Assembly (NCBI GenBank): GCA_965227875.1
Contig: OZ245783.1
Coordinates: 3,658,001 to 3,722,000 of the forward strand
Reading direction: 5' to 3'
Origin: G965227875 sp965227875
GTDB taxonomy: Bacteria; Pseudomonadota; Alphaproteobacteria; Rhizobiales; JAJFHC01
DNA length: 64,000 nucleotides
Shown here piece after piece: positions 63,957 through 64,000 of this stretch. The notes beneath the pieces were generated by a model. It made no database searches. It was not told where the DNA came from and saw nothing but the letters and a program-made list of their open reading frames with translations. How positions within the stretch are numbered: position 1 is the stretch's first letter; each line of letters starts with the position of its first letter. The position numbers were made by a program, and so were the translations under genes.

Positions 63957-64000
63957 CAGGGCGAATTCGCGCACCGACTATTCGTCTGATATTTTTATAA

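Overview
The window is a stretch of high-GC chromosome from an alphaproteobacterium, most likely a marine or soil heterotroph of the Rhodospirillales/Rhizobiales type. The evidence is family content (AepXVW/PhnWAY phosphonate genes, DUF2852, KorAB, fused Liv permease, CheB-CheR-PAS kinases), many ATGA or TAATG start/stop overlaps, and frequent GTG starts. No rRNA, tRNA, CRISPR array, phage gene or transposase was found. Species cannot be named from the sequence.

Layout. 1-3.5 kb: end of a sugar-acid operon (IlvD/Edd dehydratase, SDR, FAH-type hydrolase, DenD-like dehydrogenase), resembling the non-phosphorylating L-fuconate route. 3.5-4.5 kb: a small gene among hairpin repeats, including two copies of a 70-bp element that can fold into a four-way junction. 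4.5-7.8 kb (minus): class III aminotransferase, LuxR regulator and an amidinotransferase/DDAH-fold hydrolase. 8.0-25.8 kb: a large 2-aminoethylphosphonate (AEP) region with a LysR regulator, AepXVW-type ABC importer, HAD phosphatase, MlaC-like proteins, Rieske oxygenase, pirin, GNAT, PhnW, a class III PLP enzyme that may be PbfA, PhnA, PhnY and a Na/Pi transporter. Together these would import AEP, convert it by phosphonoacetaldehyde and phosphonoacetate to acetate plus Pi, and move the Pi. 25.9 kb: a 26-codon membrane peptide gene with its own strong ribosome site and terminator.

27.5-36.8 kb: a probable catabolic unit: 2-oxoacid:ferredoxin oxidoreductase (KorAB), a VanA-type Rieske oxygenase, a complete Liv-type ABC importer and an OsmC protein. 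36.8-46.9 kb: a soluble signalling locus (CheB-CheR-PAS-kinase giant, two stand-alone receivers, a PAS hybrid kinase and a receiver-pseudokinase lacking the phospho-accepting His) with no DNA-binding output gene. 46.8-52.8 kb: PhzF, MttB-family methyltransferase, TauE/SafE exporter, LOG-family protein and M24 peptidase. 52.8-64 kb: DUF2852 protein, TetR regulator with a probable autoregulatory operator, SMP-30 lactonase, OmpA lipoprotein, penicillin-acylase-family hydrolase, YtoQ, then a minus-strand run of AbrB-type membrane protein, DUF1801, aromatic amino acid decarboxylase and MFS transporter, and finally a PPP-type phosphatase.

The best leads for new biology are the AEP region (regulon motif, PbfA candidate, embedded Rieske oxygenase), the four-way-junction repeats, the 26-residue peptide gene and the output-less signalling locus with its pseudokinase.
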